From: Rhizopus arrhizus
Lineage: Eukaryota > Mucoromycota > Mucoromycetes > Mucorales > Rhizopodaceae
Assembly: GCA_024220505.1 (NCBI GenBank)
Contig: JAKZZE010000016.1
Span: 744,001 to 808,000, forward strand
Direction of reading: 5' to 3'
Length of the DNA: 64,000 nt
The notes beneath the pieces were generated by a model. The model worked only from the letters and a program-made list of their open reading frames with translations. It was not told where the DNA came from and did not search any database. How positions within the stretch are numbered: the first letter of the stretch is position 1; every line of letters begins with the position of its first letter. Of this stretch, positions 46,931 to 57,350 are shown piece by piece. A program made the position numbers and the translations under genes.

Positions 46931-47725
46931 GGTGTTGGCTGCTCATATATATGCTTTTTTTTTTTTTTTTTTTTTAATTTTATTCATTTATTTTTCTGAT
47001 AGAGAGTAAGGCTAACCTTGCGTTTTTACTTGATATTAATTGGTTTGTGCTGTCCAAAGGCAAGGATTCATGCGATGTTGGCACGTGTAAGTGTTGGGTG
47101 TCACTTTCCGACGGTTGTTTGGATGAAAAAAGATTGTGAACTTCTGAGATTGGCCACATACCATAATCGTACAAATAAGGAATCCTGTAATCTGTAGTGA
47201 GTTTGGTATGCCAAAAATAATAATAATAATGACAACGCCAATGGCGACATTTACAATCCTATAATGACGCGTATAGTCTGGCGTTTGTCTTCATTTAGCT
47301 TTGAATTGAGTTCAAGCAATTGGAGCTTGTCAATATTATCTTCAATCTCCCCTTTTGGGTATCACTAAAATAAAGAAAAATAAGAGCAACCAACAAAAAA
47401 AATCACTGGGTTATCATCTTACGTTTAATATACGATTCACATTGGCAAACACTTAGTTATTGAATATTTGACAATGGTATAGATTATTCATCATGTATTT
47501 TGGCATCGCTACCAAAAGCTTTGGGGGAAGATGTTGCTAGGAAGGCTTCCGTATTCACAGCGCTGTTGAAGAACCAGTATACCTGATAACGACCTACTAA
47601 GGTTTAAGATTTGTCGGCTGTCCTTCTAATATGAATGCTCAACCTTATAGTATCTCATTAAAGCGAGTTTTCAAACAACCATGGTGTGCAACCTCCAAGG
47701 ACTGGGAGAGGTATTCGTGGGATTT
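46931..47725. other. Centre of the inverted duplication
   Basis: 795 bp between the arms: T-run (about 46955-46976), then a minus-strand frame of 65 codons (46980-47174) and other short frames with no recognisable domain. No terminal repeats or target-site copies were found. Confidence 0.4.
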
Positions 47726-48046
47726 GGAAATTATTTCTTCGTTTTCAAGCATTCATACAAAATTGTTTTCACTTTTTCGAAGGGTTTCGTTGCTATTTTT
47801 TTTTATGAGTAATGAGAGACGCGTTTATTTTTGTGTGCTTTATTGAACAATACGTTCTTGCTCCACGTGAGTAGCAAGTTCTTCCTTGGTGTGAAAATCA
47901 GAAATACATGACAAGCAGACGAGATTGATAGAGGTATTGGGATATTTCGAGGTATTCTGGGAGTTGTAGGCGAATGTCTTCTTCCTTTTCCTTTGGTTGC
48001 AAGCTTGGCTTGAGTTTATAACTTTATTATGGGCTTTAAAGATATG
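47726..48046 (-). repeat. Inverted duplication, right arm (321 bp)
   Basis: Near-identical reverse complement of 46610-46930. It continues on its outer side into the 5' part of the zinc-finger frame (CDYC...), which the left arm lacks, so this arm is the more complete and perhaps parental copy. Confidence 0.9.
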
Positions 48047-48112
48047 TTGCCAGCGGAATTCCTTAAACAACCATATATTACAGTAGTCGCATCTCGATAA
48101 ACGCTTTTTACC
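47840..48112 (-). pseudogene. C2H2 zinc-finger protein fragment (right copy)
   Basis: On the minus strand: RLSRCDYCNIWLFKEFRWQH then IFKAH forms a C-x2-C-x12-H-x4-H finger. A second Cys pair, NLVCLSCISDFHTKEELATH, lacks a clear final His. The stop codon sits inside an AATAAA signal. An upstream in-frame stop (TGCGAGTAAG) precedes the fragment and no start is seen, so this is the 3' end of a gene, an exon, or a mobile-element remnant. Confidence 0.5.
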
Positions 48113-48439
48113 TTACTCGCAGATACATATTTTCACTGAAAACAATTTATCAAATGTTGTCCTCTTCATCTATCAACATTTCTCAATACCCTTTTGTTCA
48201 AAGAAGCGCTCTTGAATATTCTAATGAACCTTTGGCCAATATCCCAGTTTGCAGACAAAATCGAATTTGAAGCTTGATATTCCAATATTACCAATTGGAT
48301 CAGACATCAGGTTTATGTTAATAAGGGATATGCTACTGCTGTTTTCCATATGTTCAAAGAGGCATTGGAAGCTTGTTTGTTGACGAAGTAGACGCGTTAC
48401 TTCATGTGAGCACAGTAAAACAAAAACGGTAAAGTAGCA

Positions 48440-48969
48440 ACCAATGTGTCAGTATCAGAAGACTTACCTTCTAGTGAAACATCTGAATCAAATGAAGCAA
48501 CTATTAAAAAAAGGAAGGTAGCAAAGAAGCCTTCCATTAAGTCTTCTTTAAGTTGTTGAAAATCGTGACTGCTACACTATATGGTTGCTTAAAGAGATTC
48601 CCAATGAATTTGTTGGCAACTGAAGAGGATTCGGTATTAGTATCTACCCAAGAGTTTATAGCTGCTCTCTTCTCTTCTGATGTCAGTTCTCAAGAAGATA
48701 TTTACATGGACACCAGCAGCTTGGAAACGGAAAAAATTCACGACTCTGCAGAAGCAACTCCTGTAGATCAAGAAACCGATAACGCTTTTCAGATCAAGCA
48801 GTAGGCTGTCAATAACAGAATCCATGCTGACAGCCCCTCAGGATATAACTTTCGACATCGCGCTATCAGCAATTCTAGATCACCAACATCGGATTATATC
48901 CCTGGTGGTCAGCAGCACGGCACTACAGTGTTCAACACTGATGGTGCATTAACTCAGACTAAGCAATAA
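48440..48969 (+). pseudogene. Broken reading frame of unknown origin (mobile-element-like)
   Basis: Pieces in two frames: ATNVSVSEDLPSSETSESNE...AKKPSIKSSLSC, then from 48553 a frame with FSSDVSSQEDIYMDTSSLET...ETDNAFQIKQ, an in-frame TAG at 48802, and continued coding-like sequence (DSPSGYNFRHRAISNSRSPT) to stops at 48967. Ser/Glu-rich, no domain recognised. The single TAG plus one frame shift point to a recently inactivated gene or element ORF. Confidence 0.4.
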
Positions 48970-49356
48970 TGAATAATAGATCGAAAGAACTATTCACCGT
49001 TTCTTCATTGAACTGTAACAGTTTGGTGAAGATCTATGATACCCAGAAACAATCTAAAAGTTATGTTTTTGTTACGACTACATTATGAACACTTTTTTTT
49101 TACTTAGTTTAAATATAATTTTTTAGTAAATTTGTCTTCAATAGTCAAAGAATCAGTTTATTGATTGTTTGAATATATCCCTATTTAACATTAAAGCTAT
49201 GAAATCATTTTCTAACAACTAGTGATTTTTTTTTAGAAGTCCCCCAACTTTTATTTTAAAGACCGTATTTTTTCATAAAAACCTTGGATTGGCAGTGGAA
49301 CGACTGTAAATAAAAATACAAGCTCAAATAATTCTTTTTTCTTTTTTTTCCCCTAA
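48970..49356. other. Intergenic, oxidoreductase promoter
   Basis: 387 bp of AT-rich DNA with a pyrimidine tract immediately before the ATG at 49357. No gene or clear element. Confidence 0.45.
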
Positions 49357-50692
49357 ATGATCAAGGTGGGTATTATTGGTACAGGCATTTTTGCCTATAG
49401 ACATTACAGAGCTTATCAAGCAGTTGGAAAAGATAAATTCCAAATTGTGGCTTGTTCTAATCGGTCCAAGGATAAAGCACTCGCCTTTGCAAAAGAGGTA
49501 TTTTTCTTATATTTGTGTACAAATATATACTAAAAAAGTAAGATGTAGGTTGGTATTCCTGAAGAGGCTGTTTATACAAATCCTCTAGATCTTATTAATG
49601 ATCCAAATGTGGAAGCTGTTGATATTTTACTTCCAGTTCAGTTTAATAAAGAGGTAATAACAAATATGCATAAAGTGTTGCATAGATACTGATTGTATAG
49701 AAAAAAAGATGGTTGAAGCTGCTATTGCTGCTAATAAACATGTCATGTTTGAAAAACCGATCGGTAAGCAAAATGAGTTTTGTTATTGATGATGTAATAA
49801 CATAATATGTGGATAGCGGCTACTTTAAAGGATGCCAGGGATATCGTTCACTTATCTCAAAAATCAAATACAATTGTAGCTGTTAGTGAGAATTGGTCTT
49901 ACCACCCATTGGTTTATGCTGTAGCTGAATATGTTCAAAAGGGTGGTATTGGACAAGTAGGTTGCTTATTATATAAAATACAAGTTTACTTAATCAAAAT
50001 AGATTATAAACTTTACCTATCATTCTGCTCGTCCATACAATCCTGATTCGCCTTATCATTCAACGGTATGGCGTCAAAATCCAGAACACCCAGGGTAAGA
50101 AAGATATAGTATTTATTGCAGTCATATCTTATAGAATTATACAGTGGTTATTTGAGTGATGGTTGTGTTCATGACATGGCTCACTTGGTCCCTATTCTAG
50201 GCAAATTTAAATCTGTTGCTGCATTTGCTACTTCAACTCAAAAAATTCACGTCTGTGAAGATACTTTATCAACCACAATTAAACTTGAATCAGGCGCAGT
50301 GGGTGTAGCCAATTTTACTTTTGTAAGTCTTGTTATCATGTCTAACGATAGGTACTTATTTATTTGTGTAGTGCTCTGCAGGTGTTAAAAAGATGGATTT
50401 AGTTATCCATGGTACAAAAGGATCTATTCATTTGATTAACGATGATCAGGTTGAATTGTTGAATGAATCAGGGCAAGTGGTCGGTGTTGAGCCTATTCTT
50501 GCTTTAAAGCAAAACGCACCAGGTAGAGGATTCAGCGATGTAGAAGGTGAATTGGTTGCATTTTATGAAGCTGTTCATCACCAGCAAAAATTGGGTGTAT
50601 CTACCGAGGAAGCCTTTCATCATTTAGCGTTTATTGTTGCTTGCTTAGAATCCGTCAAGTCCGAACGCATTGTTAATATTGAAAAAATTTAA
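49357..50692 (+). CDS. Gfo/Idh/MocA family NAD(P)-dependent oxidoreductase
   Basis: Seven exons: 49357-49497, 49549-49653, 49709-49763, 49817-49956, 50003-50094, 50145-50322 and 50372-50692 (343 aa). It starts MIKVGIIGTGIFAYRHYRAY, a Rossmann GxGxxA-type dinucleotide site. KHVMFEKPI is the conserved EKP block; GGYLSDGCVHDMAHLV supplies the catalytic Asp/His region; the C-terminal beta-sheet domain has a GTKGS turn. The family oxidises or reduces sugars, inositols or diols (compare trans-dihydrodiol dehydrogenase); substrate unknown. No targeting signal, so probably cytosolic. Its TAA overlaps the stop codon of the convergent small gene. Confidence 0.87.
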
Positions 50693-50957
50693 TAATACTC
50701 TTCCTCTTCCTCTTCTTCAATGATGGTTTGTAATGGGATACGATAATATTCTAAATCACCACTATCACGTGTGAATTTTATAAGACCTGTATTGCGTAAT
50801 AAACTTCTACCAACTAAATTATATTAGTTTTTTTGGCTTGTTTTTATACAAGGTATTTACTGCAAGTTCCACAACAAAAGCACCAACAGAGGCCAGATAA
50901 AAATATCATGCCTATTGAAAACATGATGAGCCACATTTGAGCAACAGTTAATTCCAT
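50689..50957 (-). CDS. Small Cys-rich single-pass membrane protein (73 aa)
   Basis: Two exons, 50957-50861 and 50813-50689, joined in phase across a 47-bp GTAAAT...TTTAG intron. The protein begins MELTVAQMWLIMFSIGMIFL, a membrane anchor, followed by GLCWCFCCGTC (five Cys, possibly palmitoylated), a basic stretch, and an acidic tail of seven Glu before a final Tyr residue or two. It is too short and split to show as an open frame. Family unknown. The coding regions of this gene and the oxidoreductase overlap by 4 bp at their stop codons. Confidence 0.6.
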
Positions 50958-51429
50958 TTTAATATGGAAGAAAAAAGGAATAAAAAGCTTTTTTTCTGCC
51001 CCTCACACACATTACTTGTTAAATCTCCGTCCTTTTTATTATTCGAGTGTGTGTAGCTTAAAAGGGGGTAAAAATAGCACCTTCATAACACAAAGCTACT
51101 ATGATGAAAAGAAAACATTGTCAAATTATTTACATGTATTATATAGCAGTATAAAAACATAATAGTCATGAAGCAAAAAATAAAAAGGTTTCACAATAGG
51201 TTGATTGCTAAATAAGGCTATGTTTTTTTACCAAGTCCAATAAAAAAGTGAAGCATAAACAACAATCTAATGTGTATCATTTTTTCTTCTTTCAAAATAT
51301 TCTACAAGCGATTCAATATGGTAAGGATTACATTTTTTTACTCGGAGCATTTTCATATAAAATGAATTCAAAACCTTGAACAGTTCTAACTAATATTTTC
51401 CTTCTTTCACTTTTTCTAGCCAAGAGAAA
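50958..51429. promoter_or_regulatory. Divergent promoter region, 73-aa protein and RhoGEF
   Basis: 472 bp between divergent starts. AT-rich, with pyrimidine stretches (CTTTCACTTTTTCTAG) just before the RhoGEF ATG. No distinct element identified. Confidence 0.4.
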
Positions 51430-53716
51430 ATGGGTAATAAAACCGTTTTGAATAATTTCACTTCTCTTCGCTTTTCTAGACCACACAATACTGTGAGTCA
51501 AAAAAAGATTCAGAAAAAGACGCGTGTGGGAAAGAAGGCAAGGGAATTATTAAAAAAGAATTTTGCTTTTTTATCAAATATCAATTCATCCTTGCTAAAA
51601 TCCAGTAACGAAATACCATGTATCAAGCATGAATTGTATCACTTGCCAAAAGATGAAGAACAAGACAACGTAGCACATCAGCACTTGATAGACTATATGT
51701 CGATGGGTATTGGTTTGCATGCTCACCCTGATTTTCAAACCACAAAGGAAACCGAGCTTTGGTTAGTTCCTGTGGATGCTCAACCTCGAACATGGAAAGA
51801 GAGTTTACAAGAGAACTATACAAGCATATATGGGTTTACTTCGAAGCAAACAAAGTATCAAGAGCTTTTGTATGAGATCATTTTGACTGAACAATGTTAT
51901 GTAGATGATCTTATTTTAATTTACGAGGTAAAAGACTGTGTTTACAAGAAAAGAGCAGATGAGTTGATCAAACAATTTTAGATCTTTATTAAGGAAGCCA
52001 TATGTTGGAACGGATTACTTTTTCCTATAGAAAGACTATTTAAAGCAATTAAACATATCATCGAACATCACTTGAGATTGCTTGAGGTATAATTTTTTTA
52101 TGACTGCATCAAACTAAATCTATTGTGCTTTAGGAATTAAGAACGCGACAGATTTATAGTCACCCAGTATTAAATACAATAACTGATATATTTAACTCCT
52201 ATGCAAGTGATCTCTCTTTCTCTTCAAGTTGTATAAAATGTACTTACATTATGAATATAGGTACATGGATTTGATGTTTATTTTTCTTATTTTCGAGAAT
52301 TTGAAAAAGCAAACACATTAATTCAAAAAAGCATTAAACGTCAAGATGAACTAGGCTCTTATCTATTGGTAACTCTCAGACATTTTTCTATTCCTATTTT
52401 TACTTATGCTATTTATATAGCGTCGTTCTGCTTGGGTAGAATGTAAAAGTTTGCCTTTTTCAGCTTATTTATTAAAACCCATACAAAGAATTATGAAATA
52501 TCCTTTATTCTTCAAGGTAAAGTAAAACATATATACGCTTTACTATAAAATACTCATGTTCTTCTATAATAGTCATTAGCTGAGTGTCTTGAATCGAATG
52601 ACCGTGAATTTCCACAAATCCAGCTTTTTCTTACAGAAATAGATAAATTATTGCGCTGCTTTGAAAAGGAAAAAAAGGAAGCCGAAGAATTCATGAAATT
52701 AGAAGACCTTTCATGTCGAATCAAGGGACTTGAAGGATCCACAGTACATATTGCAGAGCCCAAGCGGAAATTAATTTTTGAAGGATACTTAACCATCATA
52801 CCACCCAATAACCCAGCACAATCAGGTACATTCAGTCGAATGAGTTCGTCCACTATTTCATTTGCAAGCACAGCTGAAACTCCTCGTCTTAAAAGAAGAA
52901 ATAGTACATTTAACATAGCGTTGAAAAAGCAAGATAGAGCCTACGTGTTTTTATTTAATGATCTTATTGTCTGTACTCGGGTATGCTACTGCTTTATTAT
53001 TATTTAGGTTACCGTTTTAATTTGATAAGTAGGAAAGAAATAAAAGGAAGCCAGTGGTAATGGATGAAAGAGGTATTGTGAACATACCAAAGAAAGGCAC
53101 CTATTATGGCCCTTCATCCTATTCACTATTTGAAATTATTCACGCACCTGGAAAGATCACCATGGTAGATCGACATGTAGCACGCGAAACACCTTCCACA
53201 GGTAAATTACCACGCAAAGGTTCTACCTTCTTTCAATCTTTTAAACGTCATGGAAGTCGTGTAAATAATGATGAAGAGAGCTCAGCACCAGAGCTCAGTA
53301 GTTTCCCGAGCCAGCAAAGTTTGTCAACAAAACAAGAGGAAGAGCATCCTTTACAATTCGTGTGTTCTATCGCAACTAAAAACTTGACCAATATACAATT
53401 TGAAGCTGAGACGGTGGAACAAAAAAACACCTGGTGTGACTACCTTGAGAGTGTCTTGAAAGAACACGTTCAAAGAGACACAGATATGGAGCAATTAGAG
53501 TTTTCTATACCGGCAGAGAATAACGATACGATGATGGATTTGGACTCTACAAACAGACCAATGGTAGAGACTGGTGGTTTGGTTTGTAAACATTTACCAA
53601 ATGAAGGACTGCCTACCTTAATCAATAGGCTCACCATATTTAATGATAATAATGAATTTTATGATACTCTTCTGGATGAGTTTGGTAGTGAATCATGGAT
53701 CACAGATGACAGTTAA
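51430..53716 (+). CDS. Dbl-type Rho guanine-nucleotide exchange factor (DH-PH)
   Basis: Seven exons: 51430-51927, 51982-52086, 52134-52202, 52261-52368, 52421-52516, 52573-52980 and 53033-53716 (655 aa). A basic N-terminus (KKIQKKTRVGKKARELLKKN) precedes the DH domain, about residues 140-330: KYQELLYEIILTEQCYVDDL, LFPIERLFKAIK, FREFEKANTLI, then FSAYLLKPIQRIMKYPLFFK, the hallmark DH helix. A PH domain follows (RKLIFEGYLTII, RAYVFLFNDLIVCTR, and FEAETVEQKNTWCDYLES) with a Ser-rich insert. It activates a Rho GTPase at the cortex (family knowledge). Intron 3 appears to be GC-AG (TAT|GCAAGT), the only choice that keeps frame and the DH motif. Confidence 0.87.
52203..52260 (+). other. Probable GC-AG intron in the RhoGEF gene
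   Basis: 58 bp starting GCAAGTGATC and ending AATATAG. No GT donor at a codon boundary exists in this stretch, while GCAAGT is the classic GC donor. The join gives DIFNSY|VHGFDVYFSYFREF. Confidence 0.6.
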
Positions 53717-54101
53717 TCTTACTTATAATCAAAAATATACCTCCCTTTCTCTCCATTAATGCTAGGCTAAATATATATTTATTTTTTACTTTATGTGCTT
53801 CTCTTTTTTGCTGCTATGTACAGACAAAGGCAGAATTACATGATTAATTATATATGCTGTGTGTAGTTTTAACGATAATAAAACACATTTTCATGAGGAT
53901 CTCAATGTGAAGATATACTGACCTTTTCTCAATCACAAACGAATTGTTTACTACAACAAAGAGAAAATCCATTAAGCTTTCTGCTAAACGTGAATATTTC
54001 AGCTACTAAAATAGAATACCCTTGAAAAGTAGAGGAACATTTCAGCATAAAATCATCCCATTTTTCACTATTTTTTAAACATATCTGTAAGCTTTATTAG
54101 T
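53717..54101. other. Intergenic
   Basis: 385 bp of AT-rich 3' flank of the RhoGEF; no gene seen. Confidence 0.4.
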
Positions 54102-54362
54102 ATGAAACAACAACAAAAAAAAACAAGCTTAGATTATATAAATTATGAAATAAGCCATTTCTTAAAAGATTCACATTATTTATGGGTGAGTATAAATGAT
54201 GAATTGGATAAACTAGAGAATAACAAGAGAAAGGTGTATTGTGATATATCTGTTTCTATCGGAAATTTTTCCAAGGCCTTTTTATTAATGCATCTTAAAG
54301 TTTACGATATACAAAGAGAACAGAAAGAAAATACCAGTTTATTTAATGCTCTTTATATGTAA
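54102..54362 (+). CDS. Hypothetical protein (86 aa)
   Basis: Single frame starting MKQQQKKTSLDYINYEISHF, predicted helical (LWVSINDELDKLENNKRKVY), no membrane span or known domain. It ends 29 bp from the convergent gene's stop. Small and unsupported by homology, so tentative; part of it could be an exon of a split gene. Confidence 0.35.
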   Translation: MKQQQKKTSLDYINYEISHFLKDSHYLWVSINDELDKLENNKRKVYCDISVSIGNFSKAFLLMHLKVYDIQREQKENTSLFNALYM

Positions 54363-54391
54363 TTAATTTTCAGTAAGTCAAAGAATTAAAT

Positions 54392-54706
54392 TTAGTCCTT
54401 GTATTTTGCAAAGCGTTCAAAGATAACAGGGTAAGAAGGAACGTCTGATTCTGTTCGGACTTTTTCTGCTTGAATCAATGTACTTTTCTCGGATGATGGT
54501 ATCATTGACTTTGAAGAGGATTGCGATTTCGTGAGCGCAAAATAATCTTCAGAGCTTATAGCCGAATCTGTATCGTTAGTAGAATAAGATGCACATTCCT
54601 CTACTTGACGCTGCTTGTTTCTCTTGAGGTCAGGAAGTCGCAAGAATTTACTAATGAATTTGCTAAACGTGATAGTTTTTATTTGTGCTCGTGGGGAAAG
54701 GGTCAT
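54392..54706 (-). CDS. Hypothetical protein (104 aa)
   Basis: Single frame starting MTLSPRAQIKTITFSKFISK, basic at the N-terminus (FLRLPDLKRNKQRQ), then Ser-rich and acidic (STNDTDSAISSEDYF), with VPSYPVIFERFAKYKD at the end. No domain recognised. Codon use looks coding. Convergent with the preceding small gene. Confidence 0.4.
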   Translation of the reverse strand: MTLSPRAQIKTITFSKFISKFLRLPDLKRNKQRQVEECASYSTNDTDSAISSEDYFALTKSQSSSKSMIPSSEKSTLIQAEKVRTESDVPSYPVIFERFAKYKD

Positions 54707-57350
54707 TGTTGGCTTTTAAAAAAGAAGAAAAAGAGAACCAAGAAGAACAAGAAATAGAAAGTGCGGATATTTATATTTCTTTGAAATTTATTGATGTCTC
54801 TTTGTACACTAAAAGAGAAAGCTATCCCATTGACTTTAAATCAGAAGGTTGATACTAGCTTAAATGTCTCAGAGATTAACTTAGATAACTTTGCTTTCTT
54901 TCAAGCTTCGTGTTTACATCTAAGATAGCAGCAGGATATTAAAAGATAAAAGATTAAAATGATGTATTCACGATGAACTTCAATATAAATAACACTATGT
55001 ATAGCTTTAGCTTAAAAAATTCTAACAGTTTTTAAGTTACAATAATGGTTATCTATTTTCTGCTGGGCGAAATCTTAATGACGAATTCTTTTATAAATTG
55101 TTGAAAACAATCGATTAGTTTGAGACAAACCTTATACAATTAAAGTTTGTCAAATATAAAGTCTTATTGTGGATTATGATCAAAGAGACACAAAAGTGTA
55201 TCAAATAAAGAAACAGTTTTTTCGTATTAAAGATTGCAAATAAGATTATAATAGTATACAGTCATGTATTATTCGATAAAAAGCAGCATACTGGATGAAG
55301 CAAGCTTAACAAGTCTATGTTGTCTAAAAATATGTATTTAGTTTGCTTATTCATATACCTTTTGTGGCAAATTATGATTGTCATGCTATGTTTCTGTTTT
55401 TTTTTTAAGATCGAATATGTTGTATTAATCTTTACAGTTTATTGTTCTTAGACTGATGATTAGAATATTTCTTCATTTTTATTGCTTACTTTATTATTTT
55501 CTAATAATGAAACACGATTATCACCTATTAGACTTCCTTTTTACTCTCTACGTTAAGTATTATGAATATCCTGAGTCTTCTAGAGCGCTTCTTATCAGTA
55601 CTTTGCATTACTTTTAATAAATGCATCCATATGCGATAGTTAAGGTTTAGGTTTAACGAGTTTTTAGGAATACTTGTCCCAAGTTTTTATCTGATTATGT
55701 AAGAAATAATACCCTTACTGTTTCTCTCACACTGAAAAAGATATCTAGGAATCGTAAAGTTATCAGATGTATAAGCATCAGATAACATTAGACCATGGAT
55801 ATCCTAACCATGAGGTTTTCATATTATCAACAAAATTAAATTTATCTAGTTCTTGTCGTGATTGATGACAATGCTTCGTTCTTTGCAGATATATCAATAA
55901 AAGGAAATTTTAATTTAGCCAAGGATTGATGTCCAGCTCATTGCATTTAATATGCCATGCTATTAAATATAATTTTTAGAAGAATCACGTTATTTAAAAG
56001 AGCTACTTGGAAATAGAAATTCAAGTCTTCTTCATGCTGAAGAGTGACTGACAACTACAGCTTTTAAAAAAGCTTGAAAAAGAAAAAAGGCTAACATTTT
56101 CCAAGAATCAATGCATGGCGAATGGGAAATAATTCAATAAAGGTACTTCCGCTGTAGTAAGAGATGCTTAACTCATTAAAAAATTATAAAACATTTTTAT
56201 CCTCAAATATCTTCCTACAAAGTCAATACATTTTGACATTTATCAAGTTCTTCATTGACACTACTTTTAAATAAAATGTTTACATGATTCGAAATTTAAG
56301 CGCTGTGAGACTGGTAAACATAATCATAATTACGAAAAAGCGATATAGATTTTCTAGAAAACATATCAATTGCATTTCTTTTTTTTGGTAGTACAAAATG
56401 TTGTAAAAGAACCTGTGTTTGGTCCATGGTCACACAGATGGAGTGCAGTAATTAATTAAACTAATAGTAATAATGAGAACCAGTTGAAAGGTTTAATATG
56501 CAATTGGGAATTTACATGGAGAGATACATAAAATTTATTTAATTAGCATAGAATAAAACAGTAAATGGCTTGAACATTGATAATATCGACAAATTACTGA
56601 ATGATGGAAAGAGAAATGATAAAGTTTGACCCTGAAAGATCTTTTATTGTATGACAGCTGAAAATAAACTATGACAATACTGGTTACAATGGTTCCGCGC
56701 CATTTGATCAATGTAATATTCACAAAGATAAATGTGGATTCTTTTTTGCATTGTTTAGCGTAATAGCAATCCGTTTGTATGTTCGATACATTGATATCCT
56801 CCATAACAATTTCTTTTTCAGGATCTGCATCATTAGAGAATTTAAATTTGATTGACACGCATTGCTAAGGACGAAAGCCGAGTTTATTTTGGCTACTGTT
56901 TATTTCCCTTGCACAGTAATTTTACAAATATTTGTACCCTTCACGTTTATCATATCACGTTCTATAGCTGAAGATTGATCCATTCAGGTCTCTTACTTAA
57001 AGCTTGTAACCTCTCATTTATGTACACGATGGTTTTATCAAATTCCGTAATGAAATGTTCACTCGAACCCTTTTTGCTCCTGCATTGGATTATACGCCAT
57101 GAAGAATGCTTTCTTCTCACTTTCCTATGGTAAACAGGCCTGTGCTACTCAATTGATATTGTACAACATTAAATTAACCAATCTACTCAGTAATTGTAAG
57201 AGATTTTCAGATATTTGGTTCATACGCGTGCGTCTTTGTCTGGCATTAATAATATCAGAGCATAGTATAAATACAAGCGGTGTAATCATTATCAATTTCA
57301 AATTTATACTTTTACATTCTTTCATTGTACTTGTACCTTTTCAGAACGAA
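54707..57350. other. 2.6-kb AT-rich gene-poor stretch
   Basis: No supported gene. A minus-strand piece near 56740-56858 (KFKFSNDADPEKEIVMEDIN) reads like coding sequence but runs into non-coding-like frame; possible relic. The right end is the polygalacturonase promoter with a TATA box. Confidence 0.4.
57266..57273 (+). promoter_or_regulatory. Candidate TATA box of polygalacturonase
   Basis: TATAAATA 78 bp upstream of the ATG at 57351, in the pyrimidine-rich leader context typical of inducible secreted-enzyme genes. Confidence 0.55.

Noticed and set aside
54102..57098. Search for a CRISPR array or tandem direct repeats in the gene-poor stretch
   Set aside because: Only mononucleotide runs and AT-rich low-complexity DNA were seen; the host is a eukaryote.
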